From SZUA-430 sp034440355 (GTDB lineage: Bacteria > Pseudomonadota > Alphaproteobacteria > Micropepsales > Micropepsaceae), in the NCBI GenBank assembly GCA_034440355.1, contig JAWXBY010000158.1, forward strand, positions 1-64,000: a DNA stretch of 64,000 nt, read 5' to 3'. The notes below the pieces were generated by a model. That model was not told where the DNA came from. It saw only the letters and a list, made by a program, of their open reading frames with translations, and ran no database searches. A program made the position numbers and the translations under genes. This document shows positions 41,593-50,954 of the stretch, in pieces (positions within the stretch are counted from its first letter, which is position 1; each line of letters opens with the position of its first letter).

Positions 41593-42957
41593 CTAGATCA
41601 GACTTTCGAAGACCAAATGTTTGCGGCCGGCTTCGTCGTCGGATGCCGGCATGGGCAGTGCCGTGACCTTGAAGTTAGGTCCGAGGTATTTGCGGGACAC
41701 CTTGGCGAGGAGGTCCAGATCGACCTCGCCGGGGCCGGAGAGCTTGTAGCGGAACTCGATGGTGGTGAGGCTCGTCTGCACGAAGCGGAAGCGGGCAATT
41801 GGGCCAAGACTTGCGACGTCGCCGAGTGCGACGTAGGGGAGAAATTTCTGGCCGTCGACTTGGGTGAACATGTTTTTGCTGCGGCCGACGATGCGGGTGA
41901 GGCCGACCTCGCCGTTGGAGCATTGGCCGCCCTGCCCCACCTCGACCACGTCCCCTAGCTCGTAGCGGATGAGGGGCATGGCGAAGTTCATGTATGGCGT
42001 CACGACGACATGGCCGGTCTCGCCGGGCCGTGCGGGGGCGCCGTCGTCGCGCAGCACTTCGAAATGCATCAGGTCGTGCGCGGGATGATACGCGCCGCAG
42101 CGCGGACAATCGGCCGCAAGGATGCCGATCTCTTCCGTGCCGTAGACGTCGACGACGCGGCACTTGAAGATCTCCGCGACCAGACGACGCTCGTCGGCCA
42201 TCAGCGGCGCGGCGCCGCCGAAGACTACATCGAACGTGATATCGAGCTTGCGCTCGCGCGCGCGCAGTGCGAGGGCGCCGAGATGGACGGCGGCCACTTT
42301 CAGATAAGCCGGCCGCAGGTCGACGATGTGGTCGAGCTGGGCGTCGATGCCGGCGGACACCGTGAGGCGGTGGTATTTTCCGCGCGTGTCGCCGGGGTAC
42401 CAGCCTTGGCGCGTCTCGACGCTGGGCTTCACCTGGTAGCCTTGCCGGTCGACGGCGAGTTGCATCATGCCCTTCGCGCCGTCCACGTCCCACCAGCCAT
42501 AAACGCGCCTCAGCAGCAGCGCGTTCATGTAGTCGGCGACCGCGCTGATGTGGCCGTTGAAGGGCGAGCCGGTCGAGCCTGACGTCCATGCCGAGCGCGT
42601 GGCGCCGGCGAAGGGTGGCGGCTTGGCGACTTTGATCGCCCCGTCGTTGGCGCGCAATTCCTCCTTCGTCAGTCTACGGACGGTTCGCCAGAGCGCCTGC
42701 GTTGCCGTCGGTTGGAGCAGCGCATCGGGAATGCGTTCGGCATAGAACGGCGACGCCGTCTTTGCGTAACGGAGGATTTTGGCGAATAGCGCACCGCGCA
42801 GCGCGTTCGCGGCATCGGCTGGCGCGCCATGGGCGATGAGCGACGGCAGGCGGTCGTAGGGCTTGGGCAGGTCGGGAGCTTCGATCACGTGCGCGATAAA
42901 CAACCGGTCGGGGATTTTGGCTTGAATAGCGTAAACAGCACGCGTGCGAAACGGCAC
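41593..42957 (-). CDS. PaaK-like adenylate-forming ligase (phenylacetate-CoA ligase family)
   Basis: A 454-residue adenylating enzyme. SAWTSGSTGSPFNGHIS is the P-loop, DVYGTEEIG the adenylate-binding motif, and LIRYELGDVVEV the D-containing motif, all of the PaaK/CapK type. ADCPRCGAYHPAHD adds a Cys-rich loop like the zinc site of some members. The substrate is unknown. It begins with GTG at 42957 and is divergent from a small barrel protein. Confidence 0.83.
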   Translation of the reverse strand: MPFRTRAVYAIQAKIPDRLFIAHVIEAPDLPKPYDRLPSLIAHGAPADAANALRGALFAKILRYAKTASPFYAERIPDALLQPTATQALWRTVRRLTKEELRANDGAIKVAKPPPFAGATRSAWTSGSTGSPFNGHISAVADYMNALLLRRVYGWWDVDGAKGMMQLAVDRQGYQVKPSVETRQGWYPGDTRGKYHRLTVSAGIDAQLDHIVDLRPAYLKVAAVHLGALALRARERKLDITFDVVFGGAAPLMADERRLVAEIFKCRVVDVYGTEEIGILAADCPRCGAYHPAHDLMHFEVLRDDGAPARPGETGHVVVTPYMNFAMPLIRYELGDVVEVGQGGQCSNGEVGLTRIVGRSKNMFTQVDGQKFLPYVALGDVASLGPIARFRFVQTSLTTIEFRYKLSGPGEVDLDLLAKVSRKYLGPNFKVTALPMPASDDEAGRKHLVFESLI

Positions 42958-43085
42958 TCTCGCGCCAGTGTGCTCGAAGGATCACGTCATATTTGTTTGA
43001 GTTGCAACGATCTTCTCTTGCACCTGCACTGTGCTAGCTTTGCCTCTGAATTGCGTCCGGTGGGGCCGGATTGTTCGGGGGGATT

Positions 43086-43613
43086 ATGCGTCAGTTGTTG
43101 GTTTGGGGATCGCTTGTCGGCGTGCTGACTTTGGCTGCGCCTGCCGGTGCGGGTGAGCGGTCGTGGTATCTCGGCCTTGAAGGGGGTGTTGAGTTCGACG
43201 GGATCGCCAACGAGGGCGGCACCGGATGGGCGGGCCTTCTGACCATCGGCCGCGGCATCTCTTCGAATGTCAGTTTTGAAGCCGAACTCGGCTACCGCCT
43301 GACAAATGAGTCGTTTTGGGATGCGGATATCGAACAAACGACACTAATGCTGAACGCCGTCTTTGAGGCTGCGCTCAGCAAAGAGGTGTCGGTTGCGATC
43401 GGCCTTGGGATCGGCGCCGACAATGTCTCCGTTGAATATCCCTGGGGCTACAGCGAAAGCGAAGTCGAGTTGGCGTCGCAGCTCAAGCTGGGTCTCAGTC
43501 TCGCGATCAGCGAGTCGACGGAGGTCGTGGCCAACTACCGGTACGTCGAGACGATTACCGACTCTGGTATCGATGACAGCACGCTGACGGTCGGCGTCCG
43601 GTTTGCGCTGTAG
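43086..43613 (+). CDS. Outer-membrane beta-barrel protein (porin-like, OmpA-barrel related)
   Basis: A 175-residue barrel with a signal peptide (cleaved near AGA). The mature start RSWYLGLEGGVEFDG closely resembles the barrel start of the OmpA-like protein 2.6 kb upstream (NGWYIGLEGGANWG), and the strand pattern ends in LTVGVRFAL. It lacks the peptidoglycan-binding domain, so it looks like a barrel-only paralogue. The ATG at 43086 follows a G-rich ribosome site. Confidence 0.8.
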   Translation: MRQLLVWGSLVGVLTLAAPAGAGERSWYLGLEGGVEFDGIANEGGTGWAGLLTIGRGISSNVSFEAELGYRLTNESFWDADIEQTTLMLNAVFEAALSKEVSVAIGLGIGADNVSVEYPWGYSESEVELASQLKLGLSLAISESTEVVANYRYVETITDSGIDDSTLTVGVRFAL

Positions 43614-43732
43614 GCGGGTTTAACCACAGGCGGCTTCTTCGATTTGTGAGGCGGTGCAACATTGTTGCGCCTTGCCGCGCCTGGGCGGGTCGCGGATGAT
43701 CGGGCGAACGCTCGTCTTACCTGGGCCCTGCC

Positions 43733-44974
43733 ATGACCGCCGCCGCCATTTTGTTCCGCAATATGTCCCTTCTCGACCCGCGCTTCGATGAGGCGCGGCG
43801 AGGGTATGAGGTCCTGGTCGAGGGCGGGACGATCCGGGAGGTTTCGGATAGGCCGGTGAAGGCGTCCAGTGCGCGCGTCGTCGATTGCGGCGGGCGGACG
43901 TTGATGCCCGGGCTGATCGACTGCCACGTGCATATCTATCTCGTCGAACTCGGGCTGCATCGGTTGGAGTCGATGCCGCTGACGTTGATGGCGGCGAAGG
44001 CGTCCGTCTTGCTCAAGGCGATGCTGGATCGCGGGTTCACGACCGTGCGCGATACGGGCGGCGCGGATTGGGGAATCAAGGAGGCGGTCGATACCGGCGT
44101 GATTGCGGGGCCGCGTCTGTTTATCTCAGGGCGGCCGATTTCGATGACGGGCGGGCATGGGGATTCGCGGCGGCGGACGGCGGGCGATGAGCCGTGCAAG
44201 TGCTGCAATGCGCTGTCCTTCGTGCTCGAGACGGCCGACGGCGCGGACGGCGTGCGCAAGGCGGTGCGCGAGCAGATGCGGCAGGGGGCGGATCAGATCA
44301 AGATTTTCGTCTCGGGCGGCGTCGCGTCGCCATGGGATCCGCTCGACAGTTTGCAGTACTCCGAGGGCGAGATCGCGGCGGCGGTTGAGGAGGCGCACAA
44401 TTTCGGCCGTTACGTGTTGGCGCATGCCTATACGCCGGAAGCGATCACGCGCGCGGTTCGCAACGGCGTGCGGACGATCGAGCACGGCAATCTGATCGAT
44501 GCGGCCTCGGCGCAGCTGATGGCAGAGCGCAAATCGCTGATGGTGGCGAACCTGATCGCGTACTACGCGATGCGCGAACGAGGGCGGTCTATGGGATTGT
44601 CGGCCGACATGCTGGCCAAGAATGAGATCGTGATCGACGGCGGGTTGAAGTCGCTTGAGATTTGCAAGCGCGCCGGCGTGCCTGTCGCCTATGGCAGCGA
44701 TCTTCTGGGGCAGTTGCAGGTCGATCAGTCGCGTGAGTTTCTGCTGCGCTCCGAGGTGTTGAAGCCGATCGAGATCGTGCGGCAGGCGACGCTGGTCGGC
44801 GCGGATGTCGTTCGGCAGACGGGGAAGCTTGGCGTCGTCGAGGCGGGGGCGCATGCGGATTTGATCGTGGTCGACGGCGATCCGTTGAAGGATCTCGGGC
44901 TGTTTCAGGATCAGGGCAAGCAACTTCGCGCCATTATGAAGGCCGGCGTGTTCCACAAGAACGAGTTGAACTGA
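43733..44974 (+). CDS. Metal-dependent amidohydrolase (imidazolonepropionase/prolidase-like)
   Basis: A 413-residue TIM-barrel hydrolase. LMPGLIDCHVHIYL carries the H-x-H metal motif, ADQIKIFVSGG the Lys that is carboxylated in this group, VLAHAYTPEA and TIEHGNLI the two further metal His, and VAYGSDLLG the catalytic Asp. The order matches the Sgx9260/prolidase branch of the amidohydrolase superfamily, which hydrolyses peptides or amides. Its stop shares a base with the ATG of the DUF3574 gene (TGATG), so the two are coupled. Confidence 0.9.
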   Translation: MTAAAILFRNMSLLDPRFDEARRGYEVLVEGGTIREVSDRPVKASSARVVDCGGRTLMPGLIDCHVHIYLVELGLHRLESMPLTLMAAKASVLLKAMLDRGFTTVRDTGGADWGIKEAVDTGVIAGPRLFISGRPISMTGGHGDSRRRTAGDEPCKCCNALSFVLETADGADGVRKAVREQMRQGADQIKIFVSGGVASPWDPLDSLQYSEGEIAAAVEEAHNFGRYVLAHAYTPEAITRAVRNGVRTIEHGNLIDAASAQLMAERKSLMVANLIAYYAMRERGRSMGLSADMLAKNEIVIDGGLKSLEICKRAGVPVAYGSDLLGQLQVDQSREFLLRSEVLKPIEIVRQATLVGADVVRQTGKLGVVEAGAHADLIVVDGDPLKDLGLFQDQGKQLRAIMKAGVFHKNELN

Positions 44975-45393
44975 TGGGGCGTTGGCTTGCCGTCGCCTTG
45001 ACGTTGGGTTTAGCGGGTTGCGTCGCGCCGCGGGCCGGCAGCGCGCCGGCGTCTGCGTGTGCGACCGGCGATGCGATGGTCGAGACGCAGCTGTTCTTCG
45101 GCCTGAGCAAGCCCACAGGCGGGACGGTGAGCGGGCGCGATTGGGACGCGTTCGTGGCACGCGAGGTCAGCCCGCGCTTTCCGGAGGGCTTCAGCGTGAT
45201 CGACGGCGCGGGGTTCTGGCGCGACGGGGCGACGCAAAAGACGATTTCCGAGAAGAGCAAAGTGGTCGTGCGGCTACATCCGCCGTCGGCGGAGGCGAAT
45301 CAGGCGATCGGCGCAATCGTCGATGCGTATAAGGTGAAGTTCGAGCAGGAAGCGGTGCTGCGCGTTGATCGGCCCGTGTGCGCGACGTTTTGA
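44974..45393 (+). CDS. DUF3574 lipoprotein
   Basis: A 139-residue protein. The signal ends in a lipobox (LGLAGC). The mature part matches DUF3574: ETQLFFGLSKPTGGTVSGRDWDAFV, VSPRFPEGFSVIDGAGFWRD, SKVVVRLHP, and a final helix and strand (YKVKFEQEAVLRVDRPVC). The function of the family is unknown. It starts within the stop of the amidohydrolase. The TraB-like gene follows after 15 bases. Confidence 0.85.
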   Translation: MGRWLAVALTLGLAGCVAPRAGSAPASACATGDAMVETQLFFGLSKPTGGTVSGRDWDAFVAREVSPRFPEGFSVIDGAGFWRDGATQKTISEKSKVVVRLHPPSAEANQAIGAIVDAYKVKFEQEAVLRVDRPVCATF

Positions 45394-45408
45394 GGGTCCG
45401 GCCTAGCG

Positions 45409-46764
45409 ATGACGATAAGTAGTTTCGGAAGCGACGCGGGCGAACGGCGCAGTTCTTTGCTCGTGTTTTTTACGTTCGTGGCGAACGCTTACCTGCTGGC
45501 GTTTGCGGCGGATGCGGCCGTTTCGCTGGTCGATGAGATTTGGTTTGCGGCGGCAGGTACGACGCCGCTCACCGAGGTGCGCAATTGGCTGGCGCTTCTG
45601 GTGGTCGTGTATTCATTGTTGATGGTGTTCGTCGTCGCGTTCGTGCCGCAGTTGCCTAAAACGGTGTTTGTGCCTCTGATCGTCGCGGCGATGTGGTTTG
45701 CTGTCGGCGCGCCGCCGTTCGTGGCGGCGACCGGCGAGCGGTCTGTGTCGCTGTTCCTGGCGCTGGTGCAGTTGATCATCGCGACGGCGGCGTTCCTGGT
45801 CGTGCAGTTGCGCGCGGGTCAGGCGTTCCTCGCCGCGCATCTGTTGCCGCACAAAGATCATGTGTTTCTGCGCATCGTCTTTGCGTCGCTGATCGTCGTG
45901 GCGTTGATACCGGTTGGCCTCGCGGCGCTGGGCGCGTGGGCGCTGGCGACCGCGGCGGAGCAGCAGACGGGCGGCTATTTGCGCTTTACCTGGAGCGAGA
46001 TTCAGGCGCGCGAGACGGTGATGTTCAAGGACTCGAAGGCCGTGCACCTGGTGGCGACGGCGCATATCGCCGAGGCGTCGTTCTACAAGACGATCTACAA
46101 GGATATTCCGGCGCACGCGGTGATCCTGGCCGAGGGCGTGACGGACAAGAAGGGCTTGATGAGCGGCGGCGACACGGCGCGCGGCGAGGCGGCGACGTCG
46201 CTCGGCCTCGATACGCAGGAGGTGTTCGAGGATCTGCTGGGCCCGGCTCTGTCGAGCGACGATGCTACAAAGGCCGCCGACGCGGCGGCGGCGAAAGCGT
46301 CCAAGCCCGCTGCGCCCGCGTCGACGAAGACGCGTCCCGATGTGGTGCGCGCGGATATCGACGTGTCGGACCTGTCGGAGACGACGCTGCGCTGTCTGCG
46401 CGAGGACGTGACGTTGGGCAATGCGGCGTTGGACGACGACCCGAAGACGGCCGTGGCGACGCCGACGTGCACCGAGGCCGACCGGAAGGTGTTCTGGGAC
46501 GAGATCCTCTACGCGCGCAACAAGAAGCTGATGGCGACGTTCGACGCGCTGGCCGACAAATACGACGTGTTCGTCTTGCCGTGGGGCGCGCTGCATATGC
46601 CGGACCTGCAGACGGCGTTCGAGGATCGCGGGTACAAGGCCCAGCGTTCGCGGATGCTGACGCTCGCGCGTTATCAGACGGTGGCGGGGCACGTGTTCGG
46701 GGGCTTGACCGCGTTCAAGCTGCGCGGGCCGGCGAACAGGCCTTATGAGATCCGGGGACGGTGA
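45409..46764 (+). CDS. Polytopic membrane protein with C-terminal TraB/Tiki-like domain
   Basis: A 451-residue protein with five hydrophobic segments (about 16-40, 60-80, 83-105, 112-134, 153-180) followed by a soluble domain. This has the TraB/PrgY/Tiki motifs: HLVATAHIAEASF (GxxH-like, with Ala for Gly), VILAEGV (E-G), and LPWGALHMPDL (GAxHM). An Ala/Lys-rich insert (about 265-310) lies between them. Tiki proteins are metalloproteases, while other relatives bind peptide pheromones. Which applies here is open. It is followed by a membrane protein with a 4-base overlap (GTGA). Confidence 0.72.
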   Translation: MTISSFGSDAGERRSSLLVFFTFVANAYLLAFAADAAVSLVDEIWFAAAGTTPLTEVRNWLALLVVVYSLLMVFVVAFVPQLPKTVFVPLIVAAMWFAVGAPPFVAATGERSVSLFLALVQLIIATAAFLVVQLRAGQAFLAAHLLPHKDHVFLRIVFASLIVVALIPVGLAALGAWALATAAEQQTGGYLRFTWSEIQARETVMFKDSKAVHLVATAHIAEASFYKTIYKDIPAHAVILAEGVTDKKGLMSGGDTARGEAATSLGLDTQEVFEDLLGPALSSDDATKAADAAAAKASKPAAPASTKTRPDVVRADIDVSDLSETTLRCLREDVTLGNAALDDDPKTAVATPTCTEADRKVFWDEILYARNKKLMATFDALADKYDVFVLPWGALHMPDLQTAFEDRGYKAQRSRMLTLARYQTVAGHVFGGLTAFKLRGPANRPYEIRGR

Positions 46765-47585
46765 CGGAGGCGAAGCCGGCCCACGGCTTTGAGCCTGCGC
46801 AACGGCGCACGATCGGCTGGTATGCCGCATTCGCGGGCGTCAGCGTGGCGGCGATCGCTGCGATCTACTTTCTGACGGGGGAGGACGCGCTGGGCGCCAC
46901 GGCGCGGTTTGCGTGGAACGGCATCGTGTTCGCGTTCAACGGGCTCTTCCGCGTACTGGGCAGTTTGCTTGGCGTGATCGCGCGCGGGCTGGGCTTCCGG
47001 CAGCTCTCGCGCCTGTCGACGATCGTGGGCAGCATCGGCCTTACCTATGCCGGCAGCGCCGTCATGAGCGCGAAAGGCGTGCGCCGCGCGCAAGGCTTTC
47101 GCGCGAAGGTGCGGGCGGCGTTCATTGCGGCACGCGCGTTTTGGCGGCGCCTGCCGCTCGCCGTGAAGATCGCGGCCGTGATCGTGATGATCGCGAGCCA
47201 GATTTATCTGCACGCGGTGTTGATCGTCTTTCCCATCGCGTTCCTTGTGCCCGTCGTGCGGCGCGTTTGGGTGCAGGTCGCGGACGTGACCCTCGGCGGG
47301 TGGTACTGGCAGACGTTCGGCGCGTGGCATCGGCGCTTCGTCGCGCGGCTGAGGCGCCTGCCCGTCGTGCGCGGCGCGATCGGCGCGGTGCGTGTGGCGC
47401 GCATCCGCTATCTCTGTGCGTGGCGGCTGTGGCGCTATCACCCGCGCTATCGCACCGCGAGCGCGCGACGCAAACTGAGTTTGATCGAGCCCTTGCGGCT
47501 GTGGCGGCGGGGCGAGCTCGATCTCTATGTCGGCCGGCCGCTGCTCGGCACCCGCGCGAAGCGCGACGCCGAGCGTGCGGCCTGA
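46761..47585 (+). CDS. Basic membrane protein of unknown function
   Basis: A 274-residue protein with hydrophobic segments at about 17-40, 50-75, 85-103 and 132-165 and a very Arg-rich C-terminal half (RRFVARLRRLPVV, YRTASARRKLSL). No family is recognised. It starts with GTG inside the stop of the TraB-like gene, so the two proteins are likely made together and may form a complex in the membrane. Confidence 0.65.
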   Translation: MTEAKPAHGFEPAQRRTIGWYAAFAGVSVAAIAAIYFLTGEDALGATARFAWNGIVFAFNGLFRVLGSLLGVIARGLGFRQLSRLSTIVGSIGLTYAGSAVMSAKGVRRAQGFRAKVRAAFIAARAFWRRLPLAVKIAAVIVMIASQIYLHAVLIVFPIAFLVPVVRRVWVQVADVTLGGWYWQTFGAWHRRFVARLRRLPVVRGAIGAVRVARIRYLCAWRLWRYHPRYRTASARRKLSLIEPLRLWRRGELDLYVGRPLLGTRAKRDAERAA

Positions 47586-47589
47586 CGTC

Positions 47590-49677
47590 CTACCAAATGC
47601 GGACGCGTTTGTCGGGCGCGAGGTAGAGCTTGTCGCTCTCCTTCACGTCGAAGGCTTCGTACCATTCGTCCATGTTTCGCACCGTGCCGTTGGCGCGGAA
47701 TTCGCCCGGCGAGTGGCTGTCGGAGACGACCTGGTTTCTGAGCGCGTCATCGCGGATGAGTTGGCGCCAGATCTGACCGAAGCCTAGGAAGAAGCGCTGG
47801 GTGCCCGTGTAGCCGTCGACCAGCGGCGCGTCCTTGCCCTTGAGCGAGATCTTGTAGGCTTCCAGGGATACGTTGAGACCGCCGAGGTCGCCGATGTTTT
47901 CGCCCAGCGTCAGGCGGCCGTTGACGAAGAGGCCGGGTAGCGCTTCGAACTTCGAGTACTGATCGGCGAGGTTGTCGCCCAGCACCTTGAAGCGCCGTTC
48001 GTCTTCTTCGTTCCACCATTTGCGCAGGACGCCCATCTCGTCGGACTTCGCGCCCTGGTCGTCGAAGCCGTGGCCCATTTCGTGGCCGATGACGGCGCCG
48101 ATGCCGCCGTAGTTCACGGACGGGTCGGCGTTGAGGTCGAAGAACGGCGGCTGAAGGATCGCGGCGGGGAAGACGATCTCGTTCCACACCGAGCTGTAGT
48201 AGGCGTTCACCGTTTGGGGCGCCATGCCCCAATCGTTGCGGTCGGCGCCTTTGGCGAGACGCACCAGATCGCGGGCGCGCTGGAAGGCGTTTTCGCGCTT
48301 GCGGTTGCCGAAGGCGTCGTCGGCCTTGATCTCAAGCGAGGAATAGTCACGCCACTTGTTGGGGTAGCCGATCTTGACGTTGATCGTCTCCAACTTGCGC
48401 AGCGCGGCCTTCTTCGTCTCCTCAGACATCCACGGCAGCTTGGCGATGCGCACTTTGTAGGCGGCGCGCAGGTTTTCGACGAGGTCGCTCATCGCGGCTT
48501 TCGCAGCCGGCGAGAAGTTGCGCTTCACGTAGAGCTGGCCCACGGCCTCGCCCATCGCGGCGTTGAACGGCGTGCCGCTCATCTGGCTGACGGCGCGCTT
48601 CCACCGGTCGCGTTGTTCGAGCTGACCGGTCACGACCTTGCCGTTGAACTCGAACGACGCGTCGTCGAAGGCCTTCGGCAAGATGTCGGCGTGCGCGTTC
48701 AAGTAGTGGAACGTGAGGTACGCGCGCCAGGTTTCGATGGGCGTTTCGCGAAAGAGTCTCGCCAGGCCCTGCACGGCGTCGAGCTGCACGACGATGAATT
48801 CGTTCTGCTGCGGGATACCATAGGCTTCGAGGCCCGCGTCCCACGGGAAGTCCGGCGCGAACGTCTTCAGGTCGGCGCGCGACTTCGGATTGTAGGTCAG
48901 GTCGCGGTTGCGCGATTTTTCGCGCGGCCAGTGGAGTTCGGCGACCTTCTGTTCGACGGCGACGATGGCGTCGGCGTTTTTGGCCGGGTCGGCGTAGCCT
49001 GCGAGCTTCAGCAGCGTTTCGACGTACAGGCGGTATTTCGCACGCGTATCGGCGAACTTCGCGTCCTGCTTCAGGTAGTAGTCGCGGTCGGGCATGCCGA
49101 GGCCTGCTTGGCCGACGGAGACGATGTAGACGTTCGGGCGCTTTTGATCGAGCGTCACGCCCATGCCGACGGGCAGGTTCGCGCGGACGTCCGGACGGGC
49201 CACGATCTTGATCAGGTCTTCGTGGGTCGCCGCGGCGGCGATGCGCGCGAGGTCGTCCTTCACCGGGTCGAGGCCACGGGCTTCGATCGCCTTGGTGTCG
49301 ATGTAGCTTTGATAGTAGTCGACGGCCTTGCGCTCGACCGTGCCGGCGCGCGGCTTCGTCTTGGCCGCGTCTTCGACGGCGGCGCGGACGTCCTCTTCCG
49401 ACTTCGCGGCCAGCATGTTGAACGAGCCCCAGCGCGAGCGGTCCGGCGGGATCTGCGTCGTCTTCATCCAGGTGCCGCCGGTGTGGCGGAAGAAGTCGTC
49501 GCCGGGCTTGATCGACTTGTCCATGGCGGCGAGGTCGACGCCCCAGGTGCCGATCAGCGGCTTCGCGCCGGCGGCGGTCGCGTTGTGTTGCGTCAGCTGC
49601 GGCGCGAACGCGAAGGCCGCGAGTGCGACGGCGCACGCACCGATCAGCAAGGCGCGGCGGTTCAGTATCGATTGCAT
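47590..49677 (-). CDS. M13 family zinc metallopeptidase (neprilysin/PepO-like)
   Basis: A 695-residue exported peptidase. A signal peptide (RRALLIGACAVALAAFAFA) is followed by the M13 N-terminal domain (WGVDLAAMDKSIKPGDDFFRHTGG). The catalytic domain carries NAYYSS, the zinc site HEMGHGFD (HExxH) and the third ligand in GENIGDLGG; the C terminus ends in RVRIW, the standard M13 ending. It cleaves short peptides. The ATG at 49677 gives a normal signal peptide. Divergent from the retropepsin-like gene. Confidence 0.93.
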   Translation of the reverse strand: MQSILNRRALLIGACAVALAAFAFAPQLTQHNATAAGAKPLIGTWGVDLAAMDKSIKPGDDFFRHTGGTWMKTTQIPPDRSRWGSFNMLAAKSEEDVRAAVEDAAKTKPRAGTVERKAVDYYQSYIDTKAIEARGLDPVKDDLARIAAAATHEDLIKIVARPDVRANLPVGMGVTLDQKRPNVYIVSVGQAGLGMPDRDYYLKQDAKFADTRAKYRLYVETLLKLAGYADPAKNADAIVAVEQKVAELHWPREKSRNRDLTYNPKSRADLKTFAPDFPWDAGLEAYGIPQQNEFIVVQLDAVQGLARLFRETPIETWRAYLTFHYLNAHADILPKAFDDASFEFNGKVVTGQLEQRDRWKRAVSQMSGTPFNAAMGEAVGQLYVKRNFSPAAKAAMSDLVENLRAAYKVRIAKLPWMSEETKKAALRKLETINVKIGYPNKWRDYSSLEIKADDAFGNRKRENAFQRARDLVRLAKGADRNDWGMAPQTVNAYYSSVWNEIVFPAAILQPPFFDLNADPSVNYGGIGAVIGHEMGHGFDDQGAKSDEMGVLRKWWNEEDERRFKVLGDNLADQYSKFEALPGLFVNGRLTLGENIGDLGGLNVSLEAYKISLKGKDAPLVDGYTGTQRFFLGFGQIWRQLIRDDALRNQVVSDSHSPGEFRANGTVRNMDEWYEAFDVKESDKLYLAPDKRVRIW

Positions 49678-49865
49678 TGAGCGATTCCCCTTTTGCGTGG
49701 GCGGAGAGTGCTGCCCCCGGGCGGCAATTTCAACGCGACAGCCCTTCACCAATTCGCGAGAAAGCACGGCATTCAACTGGCGGGAGAATCGGAAAACATG
49801 AGTGGCCGAATTGCGCCGGTCATGACACCATTGATGAGACACAGGACTGCCTTTCGGGAGGGAAA

Positions 49866-50753
49866 ATGCTTCGCGCTATCTGTACTGCCATTGTCCTCGC
49901 GTTCGTCTATTGCGGGGTTGCGCGGGCTGCCGATGAGTTTTGTGACCTCAAGGTCGCGACCGTGCTTGAGGCAAACACGACTAACGACGGGCGCTTGTTT
50001 GTGCCGGCGAGCTTTGCCGGGCACAGCACCTTCCTGCAGATCCACAGCGGCAGCGCCTGGAGTTTCGTGGAGTCGCGTCTGGTGGACACGCTGAAACTGC
50101 CGCGCAAACCGATGCGCACCATCATCTACGTCAACGCGGTGGGCGATACGTTCAAGGAATATGTCAGCGTTCCGCAATTCAAGCTCGGCGCGCTGATCTT
50201 CGGCGGCGAAACCGATTTCGTGATCGACCCGACAGTGGGCGACATCGACATATCAAGCTATGGCGGGACGCTGGGCGTTGCGATGCTGTCGCCGTACGAC
50301 GTCGAGATCGACAACGCGGCCAAGCGCGTCACGCTGTGGCGGCCGGACAAGTTCTGCTCGGGCCGGCTTGTGCGGTGGGCCGACCGCTGGAGCGAAATCC
50401 CGTTCCATATGAACGACGACCTGCCGATTCTGCGCGCGAAGATCAACGGCGAGACCATCAACGCTAGCATCAATACCGCGTCGAGCATCACGTCGATGGA
50501 CCTGGATGTGGCGCGCAGCCGCTTCGGCATCACACCGCAGTCTCCGGGCGTGCGGCAGGTCGGCGACGGCGTCTATATGTACACGTTCGCCAAACTCACG
50601 ATCTCGGATCTCACCTTCGAGAGCGTGGAGGTGCGCTTGGTCGACTATAAAGACGTGCAGCTGAGCCTGGGCATGAACGTGCTTCGGCAATTGCACCTCT
50701 ACATCGCGTTCAAGCGCAAGGTCATCTACGCGACGCGGATTGAGGCGAAGTAG
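49866..50753 (+). CDS. Retropepsin-like protein with both catalytic Asp replaced
   Basis: A 295-residue exported protein (signal peptide ending ARA). Two aspartic-protease-like lobes are visible: residues 51-160 with FLQIHSGSAWSFVESRL, and 190-295 with INASINTASSITSMDLDVA..., plus LGMNVLRQLHLYI, which is the retropepsin C-terminal block. The D-T/S-G triads read H60-S-G62 and N203-T-A205, so both catalytic Asp are gone and it should not be a protease; a binding or scaffold role is likely. SD GGGAGGGAA precedes the ATG. Confidence 0.72.
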   Translation: MLRAICTAIVLAFVYCGVARAADEFCDLKVATVLEANTTNDGRLFVPASFAGHSTFLQIHSGSAWSFVESRLVDTLKLPRKPMRTIIYVNAVGDTFKEYVSVPQFKLGALIFGGETDFVIDPTVGDIDISSYGGTLGVAMLSPYDVEIDNAAKRVTLWRPDKFCSGRLVRWADRWSEIPFHMNDDLPILRAKINGETINASINTASSITSMDLDVARSRFGITPQSPGVRQVGDGVYMYTFAKLTISDLTFESVEVRLVDYKDVQLSLGMNVLRQLHLYIAFKRKVIYATRIEAK

Positions 50754-50771
50754 CGACAACTTACAATATTC

Positions 50772-50916
50772 GTCATGGCCGGGCTTGACCCGGCCACCCA
50801 GTGGCCGCGCGTCGGCGCGGCCTAGCGACTCTTGAACCAGGATTGACCATGCCGCTGCGTTTCCCGCGCGCACGGACGTGCGCGCACTGGGTGGCCGGGT
50901 CAAGCCCGGCCATGAC
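50772..50916. repeat. Long inverted repeat, REP-like element
   Basis: Arms of 32 bases at 50772-50803 and 50885-50916 are exact inverted copies, both beginning GTCATGGCCGGGCTTGACCC on the respective strand, with 81 bases between. Each arm is itself a GGCCGGG...CCCGGCC palindrome. This type of sequence is common between genes in Rhizobiales-like genomes. It lies between the retropepsin-like and ABC-F genes. Confidence 0.8.
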
Positions 50917-50954
50917 GTGTTGTGTTTGACGGCGCGACAGGTACAAAGCGGCCC

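Noticed and set aside
48070..49680. 536-codon open frame on the plus strand
   Set aside because: It lies antisense within the M13 peptidase, lacks family motifs and is Arg/Val-rich as expected for a shadow of GC-rich coding DNA.
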